Shown in pieces: positions 8,837-16,965 of a stretch of DNA of 64,000 bases (position 1 is its first letter; the number at the start of each line of letters is the position of its first letter). The stretch covers positions 1,519,119 through 1,583,118 of the forward strand of contig NZ_CP083986.1 in assembly GCF_020172685.1 (NCBI RefSeq), given 5' to 3'. Source of the DNA: [Mycobacterium] nativiensis (GTDB lineage Bacteria > Actinomycetota > Actinomycetes > Mycobacteriales > Mycobacteriaceae). Both the position numbers and the translations under genes were made by a program. The notes under the pieces are model-generated. The model was not told the origin of the DNA. It worked only from the letters and a program-made list of their open reading frames with translations, and did no database searches.

Positions 8837-10071
8837 GGCGCGATACTACGGTGAAACATCTTTTGAATAAGCACTTTTGGTCATTTTACGGCGCCGTTAA
8901 AATACGAATCATCAAGTCCTGCAAGTTAACTGTGGGGGAACTACCAGTGCGCTGCGGACTGTTTGATCTGGCATCTGCCCTGTCTTTCCTTGGCGTATAA
9001 GGAGATAAGTCGGCTTACCATCCGGTCGCGGGAGCTTGGGCGGCAGTTCTTCGCGGGGTCAGGCCGCGAAGATGGCCATACTCGCCGTCGAAGTCGACCT
9101 CAATGCGCAGCCTTCCGCCCAGCGCTTCGATGTAACGGCGCCGAGTATCGATCTGGGTGTGGCGTCAGCCCAACAGCGCAGAAGCTACCTGGGCTACGAG
9201 GCTGTGTCGGTGCCCTTAACTGAAACGGTTCAGATTTGGTTGATCCGCTGACTTGCGTGCTGTCGCCGTCGTGGCGTCTGTCCGCTGGTCAGGGTAGTGA
9301 ACGTGTCGGAGCTGAGCCAGTAATCCCGCGATCATTTGCTTCATAGCGAAATTATTTGCGCGGCAGGTCTGTTCGAGTCAGAGCGATTGCACGCCGGCAG
9401 TTGTAGTGCGGAGTGGCAACGCGAGCCGCAGTGGCCTCTGGGCTGCGGCGGTGCCTCTACTCGCATTGGATAGCGCCGGCGCTATCTATTTCGGACTCGT
9501 CCCACCCTTCCTCCCGCGTTACTGATGTGCCGTCTGTGACATACGGCATCACGACGCAGCTCAGTCGTGCGGACCAGCCGGCCCATGTCCCGGGGCTCGC
9601 ACGCGAGAGCTCCACAGACGCCGGCGGCAATCGAGAGCTCAGGCATGGCGATCGGTATTTCAACGGCCTCCGTTGGACCCGACGCGGCTCGGGAGTCATA
9701 TATCCAGAATTATTCAAAGTGCAAATAATTCTGCTTCAATTCACAAATCCTCCTGGTTCAATCCGCAACGCTATCCTGCGTCGTCGTGCGGGTCGATGAT
9801 CGTGGCAAACATGCCGGTTGACCTGCGCGGCGTCTGGTGGGGTTCCGCGTCCCGGGACTCTGCGCAATGGCCCGCCTCCCCGACACGGAAAGGGGGCCGC
9901 GGTAGGCGATGGCGAATTACTCAAGTTTCGTTGACACCTTCAACAAAGAGTCATTATTTTTATGGGCGCCCAGCGGCGTGCGTCATGTCCATTGATTTCC
10001 GTGGCGAACGGTGTCGCGCCCCGCGGTTACTGCCCACGGACGTGCAACCACTCATGAGAGAGGCCGGGACG
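8837..10071. other. Long intergenic region without a convincing gene
   Basis: The region separates the MarR gene from a small secreted-protein gene. Short frames exist, for example a 59-codon one from ATG 9072 to 9251, but none has a good ribosome-binding site or a recognisable family. Several stretches, for example 8870-8900 and 9930-9965, are A/T-rich. The one structured element I see is a 78-base sequence at 9503-9580 that is repeated at 12231-12308. The rest may be decayed coding sequence. Confidence 0.5.
9503..9580. repeat. Dispersed 78-base repeat, copy 1
   Basis: The first 44 bases match 12231-12274 at 36 of 44 positions with no gap. The differences fall singly or in pairs between conserved blocks (CACCCTTCCTC, CGTTAC, ATGTGCCG, TGTGAC, ACGG). 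The match weakens and then resumes at the same offset (CGGACC, GCCG) to about 9580. The copy contains a small inverted repeat, TGCCGT with ACGGCA. It lies in non-coding DNA upstream of the small secreted-protein gene at 10072. Confidence 0.55.
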
Positions 10072-10506
10072 ATGGGGAATAAGACGCACAGTCGACGGTC
10101 ACGCAGCACCCACATCACCCGTCGTAGCAAGGCGAACGGCGTGGCCGGCTCCGTCGCCGTGCTCTGCACGTTCGGGATGACTCTGTTAATCGGTGCGCAG
10201 CAGGCTCGGGCCGATGACACGGATCGGATCACGGACCTGTTCGGCCCGCCGCCCATCAACGGCGCTGTGCCCGATGCAGCCTTGTTCGACCAGTACGCCT
10301 CTGAGCGGCTTCACGATGACATCGCTCCATGGGTCAACAGTCCCTTCAGGCCAGTGGTGGACGTGCCGTCAGGGCAGTACGTCATTGGCGACGGGGGCGA
10401 CGCGGGCCTGTGGTTCGACGACGGCAGCAACGGACTGCCCGGCCCGGACAGCCAGTCCAACGGAACATCCGGCGCCGGCACCCAAAACAACACGAACAAC
10501 CCCTGA
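10072..10506 (+). CDS. Small secreted protein related to the N-terminal region of the PGRS protein
   Basis: I start at ATG 10072, giving 144 residues with a very basic N-terminus (NKTHSRRSRSTHITRRS), a hydrophobic signal segment (GSVAVLCTFGMTLLIGA) and a likely signal-peptidase site after QARA. The mature part contains IAPWVNSPF and GDAGLWFDDGSNG, close to MEAWINSPF and GGLWFGDGGAG in the PGRS protein at 3374. It then ends in a short Asn/Gly/Thr tail instead of hundreds of repeats. It is best read as a repeat-less member of the same family; function unknown. An alternative ATG at 10054 adds six residues. Confidence 0.7.
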   Translation: MGNKTHSRRSRSTHITRRSKANGVAGSVAVLCTFGMTLLIGAQQARADDTDRITDLFGPPPINGAVPDAALFDQYASERLHDDIAPWVNSPFRPVVDVPSGQYVIGDGGDAGLWFDDGSNGLPGPDSQSNGTSGAGTQNNTNNP

Positions 10507-10531
10507 TTTTCGGGGCAGAGCAGAGGAATTC

Positions 10532-10678
10532 ATGAAGAGAGTCGTTGTTGTGATCGGCGCCATCGTTATGGCCCGTGCCGCCGCGTTGGTACTGGCGTCA
10601 GTGTCCCAGGGGGTTCGGGTAGTGGTGCTTGGCACCGAATTCCCGGCGGGCGGCGACGTTCCAGCCGGGCCTTCGTAG
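10532..10678 (+). CDS. Possible small membrane peptide
   Basis: An ATG at 10532 preceded at five bases by GAGG opens a 48-residue frame. It begins MKRVVVVIGAIVMARAAALV, a single positive-inside hydrophobic helix, and ends in a polar tail. It starts 25 bases after the stop of the small secreted-protein gene, so it could be co-translated with it. No family is recognised, and a frame of this length can arise by chance in GC-rich DNA. Confidence 0.4.
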   Translation: MKRVVVVIGAIVMARAAALVLASVSQGVRVVVLGTEFPAGGDVPAGPS

Positions 10679-10818
10679 CGGGCGTTGGCTGGCTTGGCGC
10701 CAAGATGGTCGCGGATGGTGAGGTCGCTTGTGGCGTTCACGGTCCCTGGTGCGGCCTAGTTCGGGAAAGTGGTCGGGCTGTAGCAGTCGGCGCGCACCCG
10801 GCGGCGGCGATCGTTTCG

Positions 10819-11124
10819 CTACCCTCCGAGCAGTGCGCGGGCATCCTTCATCATCAGCGTCAGGTGCAGGTCATCGATTGGACGTGGCGTGAAATCAAAA
10901 TGCCGCACCCTGCCTGGCGCGTCCTGGTGCTGAACAGATCCGACCGCCAAGCAAGTAATGCCGACGGCCCGCCTGCCAGTCGTTGTGACGAAACACCTGG
11001 AGCCGCCCTCGATGTGGTTGGCCAGCGCCCGCCGTTGCAGATAGTCGTCCAAGCTGACTTCGCCACTGTTGAACTCAGCGACTTCGTCGTCCTGGGTTGT
11101 CGGCCGGGGAAAGCTGTAGCTCAC
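10819..11124 (-). pseudogene. GNAT-family toxin (TacT-like) with an internal deletion
   Basis: The frame starts at a GTG that overlaps the antitoxin stop by four bases. Its N-terminal 73 residues match the start of TacT-type N-acetyltransferase toxins (SYSFPRPTTQDDEV, FNSGEVSLDDYLQRRALAN, SRCFVTTTGRRAVG, DAPGRVR). Its last 27 residues match the end of the same family (HFDFTPRPIDDLHLTLMMKD). The part between, which in the family holds the acetyl-CoA pyrophosphate-binding motif and most of the catalytic core, is missing, so the product is 101 residues against about 160. The junction is in frame. Such proteins acetylate aminoacyl-tRNA; this one should be inactive. Confidence 0.8.
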
Positions 11125-11507
11125 CTCTCGTGCGTTGTATCGAAGACGGTGGGTTCCGAGAACAGCTTCTCGAGGCGAGGCTTGGGTGAAACCGGTGCGT
11201 CGAGCATCGCGTTGAACTCGGCCCATGCGGCGTCATCGAGAATGAACATCCTGCGGTCGGCCAAGATAGCGGCTGCGCGTGCCAACAGCGTGGTGATGGT
11301 GAAGTTCGTGATGTCGGTCCCGGTGAGTTCGGCGGCGTAGCGAATGATCGCATCTTGGTCAGGCGTCAGCCTCGCGGTCAGACGATGTGTCTTCCGGTCC
11401 CCGGATGGCCGCCTACTGTCCGCTGAGGCGAGGACTGTCCTGTGCGAAGCTGCCTTCCGCGTTCGCTTGCCGCGGGCCGAGTCGGTTTTGCCCTGTTGGT
11501 CAGCCAT
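11121..11507 (-). CDS. DUF1778 antitoxin (TacA-like)
   Basis: The start is taken at the ATG encoding MADQQGK (128 residues); an upstream in-frame ATG at 11537 would add ten residues. After a basic, disordered first third comes the ribbon-helix-helix segment (RLTARLTPDQDAIIRYAAEL, then TDITNFTITTLLARAA). The C-terminal toxin-neutralising part follows (MFILDDAAWAEFNAMLDAP, then KPRLEKLFSEP). These are hallmarks of DUF1778 antitoxins, which bind the paired GNAT toxin and repress the operon. The toxin gene overlaps by four bases but is internally deleted, so this antitoxin may be a relic or may now act on related toxins elsewhere. Confidence 0.85.
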   Translation of the reverse strand: MADQQGKTDSARGKRTRKAASHRTVLASADSRRPSGDRKTHRLTARLTPDQDAIIRYAAELTGTDITNFTITTLLARAAAILADRRMFILDDAAWAEFNAMLDAPVSPKPRLEKLFSEPTVFDTTHER

Positions 11508-11665
11508 GCATCCGATTGTGTGCCCAATGGCGCACAAGTCAACGTTGCGGGGACCACGTCACCTCGTTGACCAGCATTGACGGGGTTCTGATGATCGAAA
11601 AGACCACCGGGCACCTGGGCGACATCGGGGGGAACGGCACCGCGAGTGTTTGCTAAGGCTGGCTC

Positions 11666-12181
11666 TCAACGCGGGACGTGAAATCCCACCAGCGCGGCGC
11701 CGCCGAGTTCGAGGTCGCGCCACGCCCCTTCGACGTGCAGCACGGCGATCCCGGAGGTGGGGAATTTTGTGGCGAGTCGCGCTTCGGTTCGCGGGTCGGT
11801 GCCGCGAACGCCGGCCAATCCGAGTGCCAGCTGTGACATCGTGGGTTCGTGGCCGATCACCAGCAGGGTGGCGACATCCTCGCTGACAGTATTGATTTCG
11901 TCGATCATCGTGCCCGGAGTGGTGTCATAGAGACGATCGGCGTAACGCACCGACGCGTGGATTGCGGTGCGGTCCAGTGTCTCCCGGGTTCGCGTGGCAG
12001 TCGAGCACAGCACCGCATCGATGTCGGGCAGGTTGGCGCGTAGCCAGTCACCGGCCAGCCCGGCCTCCCGGACGCCACGCGGCGCCAACGGCCGGTCGTG
12101 GTCGGCGACACCGGTCGGATAGGACGACTTCGCGTGCCGCAGCAGGATCAGGGTGCGGGGGTGCTCGCTCACCGGGATCAC
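11666..12181 (-). CDS. SixA-type histidine phosphatase
   Basis: A 171-residue histidine-phosphatase-superfamily protein. The catalytic motif is near the N-terminus (LILLRHAKSS), the second conserved histidine is in LLVIGHEPTMSQLALGL, and arginine motifs lie in CSTATRTRETLD. The short length and LRHAKS form fit the SixA branch, which removes phosphate from phosphohistidine in signalling proteins; the substrate here is unknown. The gene stands divergently beside the SbcD-like gene, as I recall for Rv1276c and Rv1277 in M. tuberculosis, so this marks the start of the syntenic core. Confidence 0.85.
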   Translation of the reverse strand: MIPVSEHPRTLILLRHAKSSYPTGVADHDRPLAPRGVREAGLAGDWLRANLPDIDAVLCSTATRTRETLDRTAIHASVRYADRLYDTTPGTMIDEINTVSEDVATLLVIGHEPTMSQLALGLAGVRGTDPRTEARLATKFPTSGIAVLHVEGAWRDLELGGAALVGFHVPR

Positions 12182-12230
12182 GGTAGTCGGCGATCTGGTA
12201 GCGCATGCGATATCCGTTTTGAAGTGATGT

Positions 12231-12308
12231 CACCCTTCCTCTCCCGTTACCTATGTGCCGCGTGTGACGCACGGGACCATGCCGTCACCAGGCCGCACGG
12301 ACCTGCCG
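12231..12308. repeat. Dispersed 78-base repeat, copy 2
   Basis: This is the second copy of the element at 9503-9580, located between the divergent phosphatase and SbcD-like genes. The same conserved blocks appear at the same spacing. In this copy the central block can pair as GCGT with ACGC around GTG. Its place upstream of a start codon at both sites suggests a shared regulatory or structural role, not a coding one. Confidence 0.55.
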
Positions 12309-12390
12309 ATCAGCGTCCGCCGACTTGTCGGTACCCGGCCATACACTCGCGGTGCTCGGCCGGCAGCTGGGTGGAAAGGACAGAATCGAC

Positions 12391-13539
12391 ATGCGCTTCG
12401 TGCACACCGCCGACTGGCAGCTCGGCATGACCCGGCACTTCCTCGCCGGTGACGCTCAGCCGCGCTACTCGGCGGCCCGACGTGGTGCGGTCGCCGGGCT
12501 CGGGGCGCTGGCGGCCGAGGTCGGCGCGGAGTTCGTGGTCGTGGCCGGCGACGTGTTCGAGGACAATCAGCTCGCCCCGGAGGTCATCAGTCAGTCTCTG
12601 GAGGCCATGCGCACCATCGGGATTCCGGTCTATCTGCTGCCCGGAAACCACGATCCGCTGGATGCCGCATCGGTGTACACCAGCGCACTGTTCACCGCCG
12701 AATGCCCCGACAACGTGGTCGTGCTCGACACCGCCGGGGTGCACCGGGTACGGCCCGGCCTGGAGATCGTCGCCGCGCCGTGGCGCTCGAAGAGGCCCAC
12801 CACCGACCTGGCGGCCGCGGCCCTCGACGGGCTGGCCGCCGACGGCACCACCCGGATTCTGGTGGCTCACGGCGGTGTCGACGTGCTGGACCCCGATCCG
12901 AACAACCCGGCGCTGATCCGGCTGGCCGCCCTGGAGGACGCTCTGTCGCGCGGCGCCGTCCACTATGTCGCGTTGGGGGACAAGCACTCCCGCACCGAGG
13001 TGGGTGGCACGGGGCGGGTCTGGTATTCCGGCTCGCCGGAGGTCACCAACTTCGATGACATCGAGTCCGACCCCGGCCACGTGCTGGTGGTCGACGTCGA
13101 TGAGACCGACGGCAAAGTCAGCGTCGAGTCCCGTCATGTCGGCTCGTGGCGGTTCGTCACGCTGCACCGCCAGCTCGACACCGCTCGCGACGTCACCGAC
13201 CTGGACATCAACCTCGACCAGCTGCCGGACAAGGACCGCACGGTGGTCCGGCTGGCCCTGACCGGTTCGCTGAGCGTCACCGACCGGGCCGGCCTCGACG
13301 CCTGCTTGGACCGGTACTCGCGGTTGTTCGCCTGGGTGGGCACCTGGAAACGCCACACCGACCTGGTGGTGATCCCGGCCGACGGTGAGTTCACCGATCT
13401 GGGGATCGGCGGTTTCGCCGCCGACGCGGTCGAGGAACTTGTTGCCACGGCACGCAGCGGGGGAGATACCGCCGCCGCCGACGATGCGCACGCCGCTCTG
13501 GCGCTGCTGCTGCGGCTGGTCGACCGGGGTGCGGCATGA
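12391..13539 (+). CDS. SbcD/Mre11-like metallophosphoesterase exonuclease
   Basis: The start is ATG 12391, ten bases after GGAAAGGA, giving 382 residues. Calcineurin-type phosphoesterase motifs appear in order: MRFVHTADWQLG, VVVAGDVFEDNQ, YLLPGNHDPLD, LVAHGGVD and ALGDKHSR. This is the nuclease half of an SbcCD (Mre11-Rad50)-like complex, which opens and trims blocked DNA ends with two metal ions. The next gene, encoding the SMC-like ATPase, overlaps its stop by four bases, so the two subunits should be made together. The order matches Rv1277-Rv1278 as recalled. A dedicated SbcC hook is not obvious in the partner, so the exact DNA role is uncertain. Confidence 0.85.
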   Translation: MRFVHTADWQLGMTRHFLAGDAQPRYSAARRGAVAGLGALAAEVGAEFVVVAGDVFEDNQLAPEVISQSLEAMRTIGIPVYLLPGNHDPLDAASVYTSALFTAECPDNVVVLDTAGVHRVRPGLEIVAAPWRSKRPTTDLAAAALDGLAADGTTRILVAHGGVDVLDPDPNNPALIRLAALEDALSRGAVHYVALGDKHSRTEVGGTGRVWYSGSPEVTNFDDIESDPGHVLVVDVDETDGKVSVESRHVGSWRFVTLHRQLDTARDVTDLDINLDQLPDKDRTVVRLALTGSLSVTDRAGLDACLDRYSRLFAWVGTWKRHTDLVVIPADGEFTDLGIGGFAADAVEELVATARSGGDTAAADDAHAALALLLRLVDRGAA

Positions 13540-16151
13540 GGCTGCACCGGCTGGTCCTGACCAACTACCGCGGCGTGGCGCACCGCGAGATCGAGTTCCC
13601 CGAGCGCGGCGTGGTGGTGGTGTCCGGCGCCAATGAGATCGGCAAGTCCTCGATGATCGAGGCGCTGGATCTGCTACTGGAGTCCAAGGACCGCTCCGCC
13701 AAGAAGGACGTCAAACAGGTCAAGCCCACCCACGCCGACGTCGGCGCCGAGGTCACCGCTGAAATCAGCACCGGCCCTTATCGTTTCGTCTATCACAAGC
13801 GCTTTCACAAAGCCCCCGAGACGGGGTTGACCGTGCTGGCGCCGCGCCGCGAACAGCTTACCGGAGACGAGGCTCACGAGCGGGTCCGCGCCATGCTGGC
13901 CGAGACTATGGACACCGGCCTGTGGCAGGCCCAGCGGGTCCTGCAGGCGGCGTCGACCGCCGCGGTGGACCTGTCCGGCTGTGATGCCCTGTCCCGTGCG
14001 CTCGATGTCGCCGCCGGCGACACCGCCACCCTCAGCGGCACCGAACCGATCCTCATCGAGCGCATCGACACCGAGTACGCGCGCTACTTCACCCCGACCG
14101 GGCGCCCCACCGGGGAGTGGGCCGCCGCGGTCTCCGCGTTGGCAGACGCCGACGCCGAGGTGACGCGGTGCACCGAGCTGCTCGCCGAGGTCGAGGAGCG
14201 GGTACAGCGCCACGCCGAATTGTCCGAACAGCTGGCCGGATTGACGGCGGATCAGGTGGCCGCTGATGCCCGGCAGCGTGCCGCGCAGGGCGCCGGCGCC
14301 ACGATCACCGCCCTGCGCGAGCAACTGCGCGCCGCCGAGTTGGAGGCCACGACCGCCGAAGCCACCGGCGCCGTGGCGGAGACCGCCCGCACCGAACGGG
14401 TGCGGCTGCGCGACGAGCTCGAATCACGGTCGGCCGCGGTCGCCGCGTTGGACCCCGAGATCGGCGAAGCCGTCAAGGCCGGCGCCGTCGCCGAGAACGC
14501 CTCAGACGCAGCCGATCTCGCCGCCGCCAAAGCTGACCGGGAGCTGGCGGCCGCGGCCGAACGCGTCGAGACCGCCCGTCGCGTCGTCGAGCTGCTCGCC
14601 GCCCGGGACGAAGCTGACCGGCTCGCCGACCGCCTTGCGCGGATCGAGGTCACCGAGCGTGACCTCGAGCAGGTACTGGCCCAGCTGGCCGGCATCGTCG
14701 TGACCGAGCCGGCGCTGCGCCGCATCGAAGACGCGGCCGCTGCCCTCGACCGGGCCCAGGCATCGCTGGCGGCGATCTCGGCCTCACTGGAATTCATCGC
14801 GGCCGCCGACGTCGAGCTCGTAATCGACGGCGAGCGCACGCTGCTGCCCACCGGTCAGAGCTGGTCGACGACCGTCACCGACGGCACCCAGGTCGATCTG
14901 CCGGGTCTGTTGAGCGTGCGGGTCATGCCGGGGGACAGTGCCCGCGCGGCCAGCGCCAAATCTGCCGCGGCGCAAGATGAACTCGCCGACGCCCTGGCGG
15001 CCGCCAAAGCGGCCGACTTGGCGGAGGCGCGCGGCGCCGACCAGCGTCGCCGCGAACTTCAGGGCCGCCGCGACCAGCTGACCGCGGCCCTGGCCGCATT
15101 GCGGGGCGACGACGACGTGGCGGCACTGCGAGCCCGGCTGGCGCAGCTGCGCGGCGACCACAGCGACCTGGCAGCCGAGGTAACCCCGGAAGCTGCTCGT
15201 GCTGATCGTGACGCCGCCGAGGCCCTGCGCACCCAAGCCGACACCGACTGCCAATCGCGGCGGCAGGCGGCGATGGACGCGGCCGCCCGACGCACCGAGA
15301 CCGCCACCCGCGTGACGTTGCTGAAGGACAAGGCGGCAACTCAGCGAGCCGAACTGGAGGCCGTCAGCTCGCGTCTGGCCACCGCTCGGGGCTTGGTCAG
15401 CGACGAGGATGTGACGGCCAACGCCGAAGCCCACCGGGAAGCCCTGCGCGTCGTCCAGCAGCGGGTCGCCGCGTTGTCCGAGGAGCTCGGTGCCGCCGCC
15501 CCCGACGCGATCGACGCCGAACTCGCCGCCGCCGATGCGGCGGCGCAGGAATTGCGCACCCGGCACGCCGAGACCGCCCGCGAGCTGCACGAGGTGCAGG
15601 TTGAGCTCGCGGTGTTCGGCACGCAGGGCCGCAGAGGTCGGCTCGACGCGGCGCAGACCGCCCGGGAGCACGCCGCGGCCGAACACGACCGGATCGGCCA
15701 ACGGGCCCGGGCGGTTTCACTGCTGCGTTCGACGATGAACCGGCATCGCGATGACACCCGCCGGCGCTACGTCGAACCGTTCCGCGCCGAGATCCAGCGG
15801 CTCGGCGGTTACGTGTTCGGTGCTGACTTCGAGGTGGACGTCGACACCGACCTGAAGATCAGCGCCCGCACCCTTGACGGCCGCACCGTGCCGTATGAGT
15901 CGCTGTCCGGCGGGGCCAAGGAGCAGTTGGGCATCCTGACCCGGCTGGCGGGGGCGACATTGGTCGCCAAGGAAGACAGTGTCCCGGTGGTGATCGACGA
16001 CGCGCTCGGCTTCACCGACCCGGACCGACTGGAGAAGATGGGCGCGGTATTCGACGCGGTCGGCGCCGCGGGGCAGGTGATCGTGCTGACCTGCAGCCCG
16101 GACCGCTACCGCAGCGTCAAGGACGCGCACCGCATCGACCTGAGCGCCTGA
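13536..16151 (+). CDS. SbcC/Rad50-like SMC ATPase
   Basis: The 871-residue protein has a split ABC ATPase. At the N-terminus is a Walker A motif in SGANEIGKSSMIEAL. At the C-terminus are the signature SLSGGAKEQLGIL and Walker B PVVIDDALGF. In between are two long Ala/Glu/Arg-rich coiled coils. The midpoint is not a CxxC zinc hook; it is a small insert of about 60 residues (FIAAADVELVIDGERTLLP through LLSVRVMPGDSA) that looks like a beta-rich domain. This resembles the YhaN-like branch of SMC proteins more than classical SbcC. Translation is coupled to the nuclease gene by an ATGA overlap. Confidence 0.85.
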   Translation: MRLHRLVLTNYRGVAHREIEFPERGVVVVSGANEIGKSSMIEALDLLLESKDRSAKKDVKQVKPTHADVGAEVTAEISTGPYRFVYHKRFHKAPETGLTVLAPRREQLTGDEAHERVRAMLAETMDTGLWQAQRVLQAASTAAVDLSGCDALSRALDVAAGDTATLSGTEPILIERIDTEYARYFTPTGRPTGEWAAAVSALADADAEVTRCTELLAEVEERVQRHAELSEQLAGLTADQVAADARQRAAQGAGATITALREQLRAAELEATTAEATGAVAETARTERVRLRDELESRSAAVAALDPEIGEAVKAGAVAENASDAADLAAAKADRELAAAAERVETARRVVELLAARDEADRLADRLARIEVTERDLEQVLAQLAGIVVTEPALRRIEDAAAALDRAQASLAAISASLEFIAAADVELVIDGERTLLPTGQSWSTTVTDGTQVDLPGLLSVRVMPGDSARAASAKSAAAQDELADALAAAKAADLAEARGADQRRRELQGRRDQLTAALAALRGDDDVAALRARLAQLRGDHSDLAAEVTPEAARADRDAAEALRTQADTDCQSRRQAAMDAAARRTETATRVTLLKDKAATQRAELEAVSSRLATARGLVSDEDVTANAEAHREALRVVQQRVAALSEELGAAAPDAIDAELAAADAAAQELRTRHAETARELHEVQVELAVFGTQGRRGRLDAAQTAREHAAAEHDRIGQRARAVSLLRSTMNRHRDDTRRRYVEPFRAEIQRLGGYVFGADFEVDVDTDLKISARTLDGRTVPYESLSGGAKEQLGILTRLAGATLVAKEDSVPVVIDDALGFTDPDRLEKMGAVFDAVGAAGQVIVLTCSPDRYRSVKDAHRIDLSA

Positions 16152-16164
16152 CTGTTTCGAGCCG

Positions 16165-16587
16165 CTACGATTCGGCCCACGGGTTGATCAACGTGACGCC
16201 AAAGTCTTGGAAGTGTCGTACGTTGCGGGTGGCCAGCGATGCCTTTCTTGCGACGCCGATTCCCGCGATCTGGACGTCACGCACTTCAACGGGACGGCCT
16301 GCACGGCGTCCACTTGCGGCTAGACCGGCCGCGGCCACGGCGGCCGGCTGATCGAAGGTTTGCACGCGGCCTTCAAGATCCTCGGCGAGCAGCCGGGTGA
16401 ATGCCTGCTCGAGGTGCCGTCGGCGGCGTCCCGCCTCAAGCAATGCCAGTCCGGTCCAGATTTCGAAAACGGTGATCGATGTAGTCCAGATCGACTCGGC
16501 CGGTTGGTCGTCAAGCCACCGCACCACCGCCTCATCTGGTCGCTGCAGCATCAATGCGGAGATCACATTGGTGTCCAGCAGGATCAT
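16165..16587 (-). CDS. PIN-domain toxin (FitB/VapC-like)
   Basis: A 140-residue PIN-domain ribonuclease. Acidic active-site residues are visible in MILLDTNVISAL, FEIWTGLALLE, VEVRDVQIAGI and the terminal ATRNVRHFQDFG motif. The GRPVEVRDVQIAGIG segment is typical of the FitB subgroup. Such toxins cleave RNA, often tRNA, when the antitoxin is lost. Its ATG overlaps the antitoxin stop by four bases. It lies tail to tail with the SMC-like gene, 13 bases apart. All catalytic motifs look intact, so it is probably functional. Confidence 0.88.
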   Translation of the reverse strand: MILLDTNVISALMLQRPDEAVVRWLDDQPAESIWTTSITVFEIWTGLALLEAGRRRRHLEQAFTRLLAEDLEGRVQTFDQPAAVAAAGLAASGRRAGRPVEVRDVQIAGIGVARKASLATRNVRHFQDFGVTLINPWAES

Positions 16588-16835
16588 TGGTCGCCGAACT
16601 CCGCGGGGCGCACGAGATGACCGCGGACCTCACCGATCTCCTCGTCGAGGCCGATCTTGGCGAACCGGCTTGAGATTCGCGAACCGAGCCGGGCTGGTGG
16701 ATCGTCGGCGTCCCGAACAGCGTTGCGGAGAATCTCGCGCACCTCTTCTTCGGTGCTGCGGCCATGACGGCGGGCGCGCAGGACAAGCTTTTGCTTGACG
16801 TCGTCGTCAAGCTGACGGATCAGAATCTGCGCCAT
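16584..16835 (-). CDS. FitA/VapB-type antitoxin
   Basis: The start is the ATG for MAQILIRQLDD (83 residues), which suits the family; an upstream ATG at 16859 would add eight residues and cover the probable operator. The N-terminal ribbon-helix-helix is seen as QILIRQLDDDVKQKLVLRAR followed by RSTEEEVREILRNAV. The C-terminal half should wrap around the PIN toxin. It is the first gene of the two-gene operon and should autorepress it. Confidence 0.88.
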   Translation of the reverse strand: MAQILIRQLDDDVKQKLVLRARRHGRSTEEEVREILRNAVRDADDPPARLGSRISSRFAKIGLDEEIGEVRGHLVRPAEFGDQ

Positions 16836-16842
16836 GGCGACA

Positions 16843-16858
16843 TGATATCGTGCTATCA
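16843..16858. promoter_or_regulatory. Candidate operator of the FitAB-like operon
   Basis: A perfect inverted repeat, TGATA, six bases, TATCA, sits eight bases upstream of the antitoxin ATG. Short A/T-rich inverted repeats at this place are the usual binding sites of ribbon-helix-helix antitoxins. Binding is inferred, not shown. Confidence 0.4.
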
Positions 16859-16965
16859 ATTATCCGTGCACCTCGCTTCTTGGGCGCCGGAGTCAACCCG
16901 CTGTCGAGAACTTCACCCACGATGGGCTCCACGGCTGTTTTGCGCAATTCAGTGATGTGGACGCG

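Noticed and set aside
9072..9251. Possible 59-residue gene in the long gap.
   Set aside because: No ribosome-binding site, no family, no conserved neighbour; length is compatible with chance.
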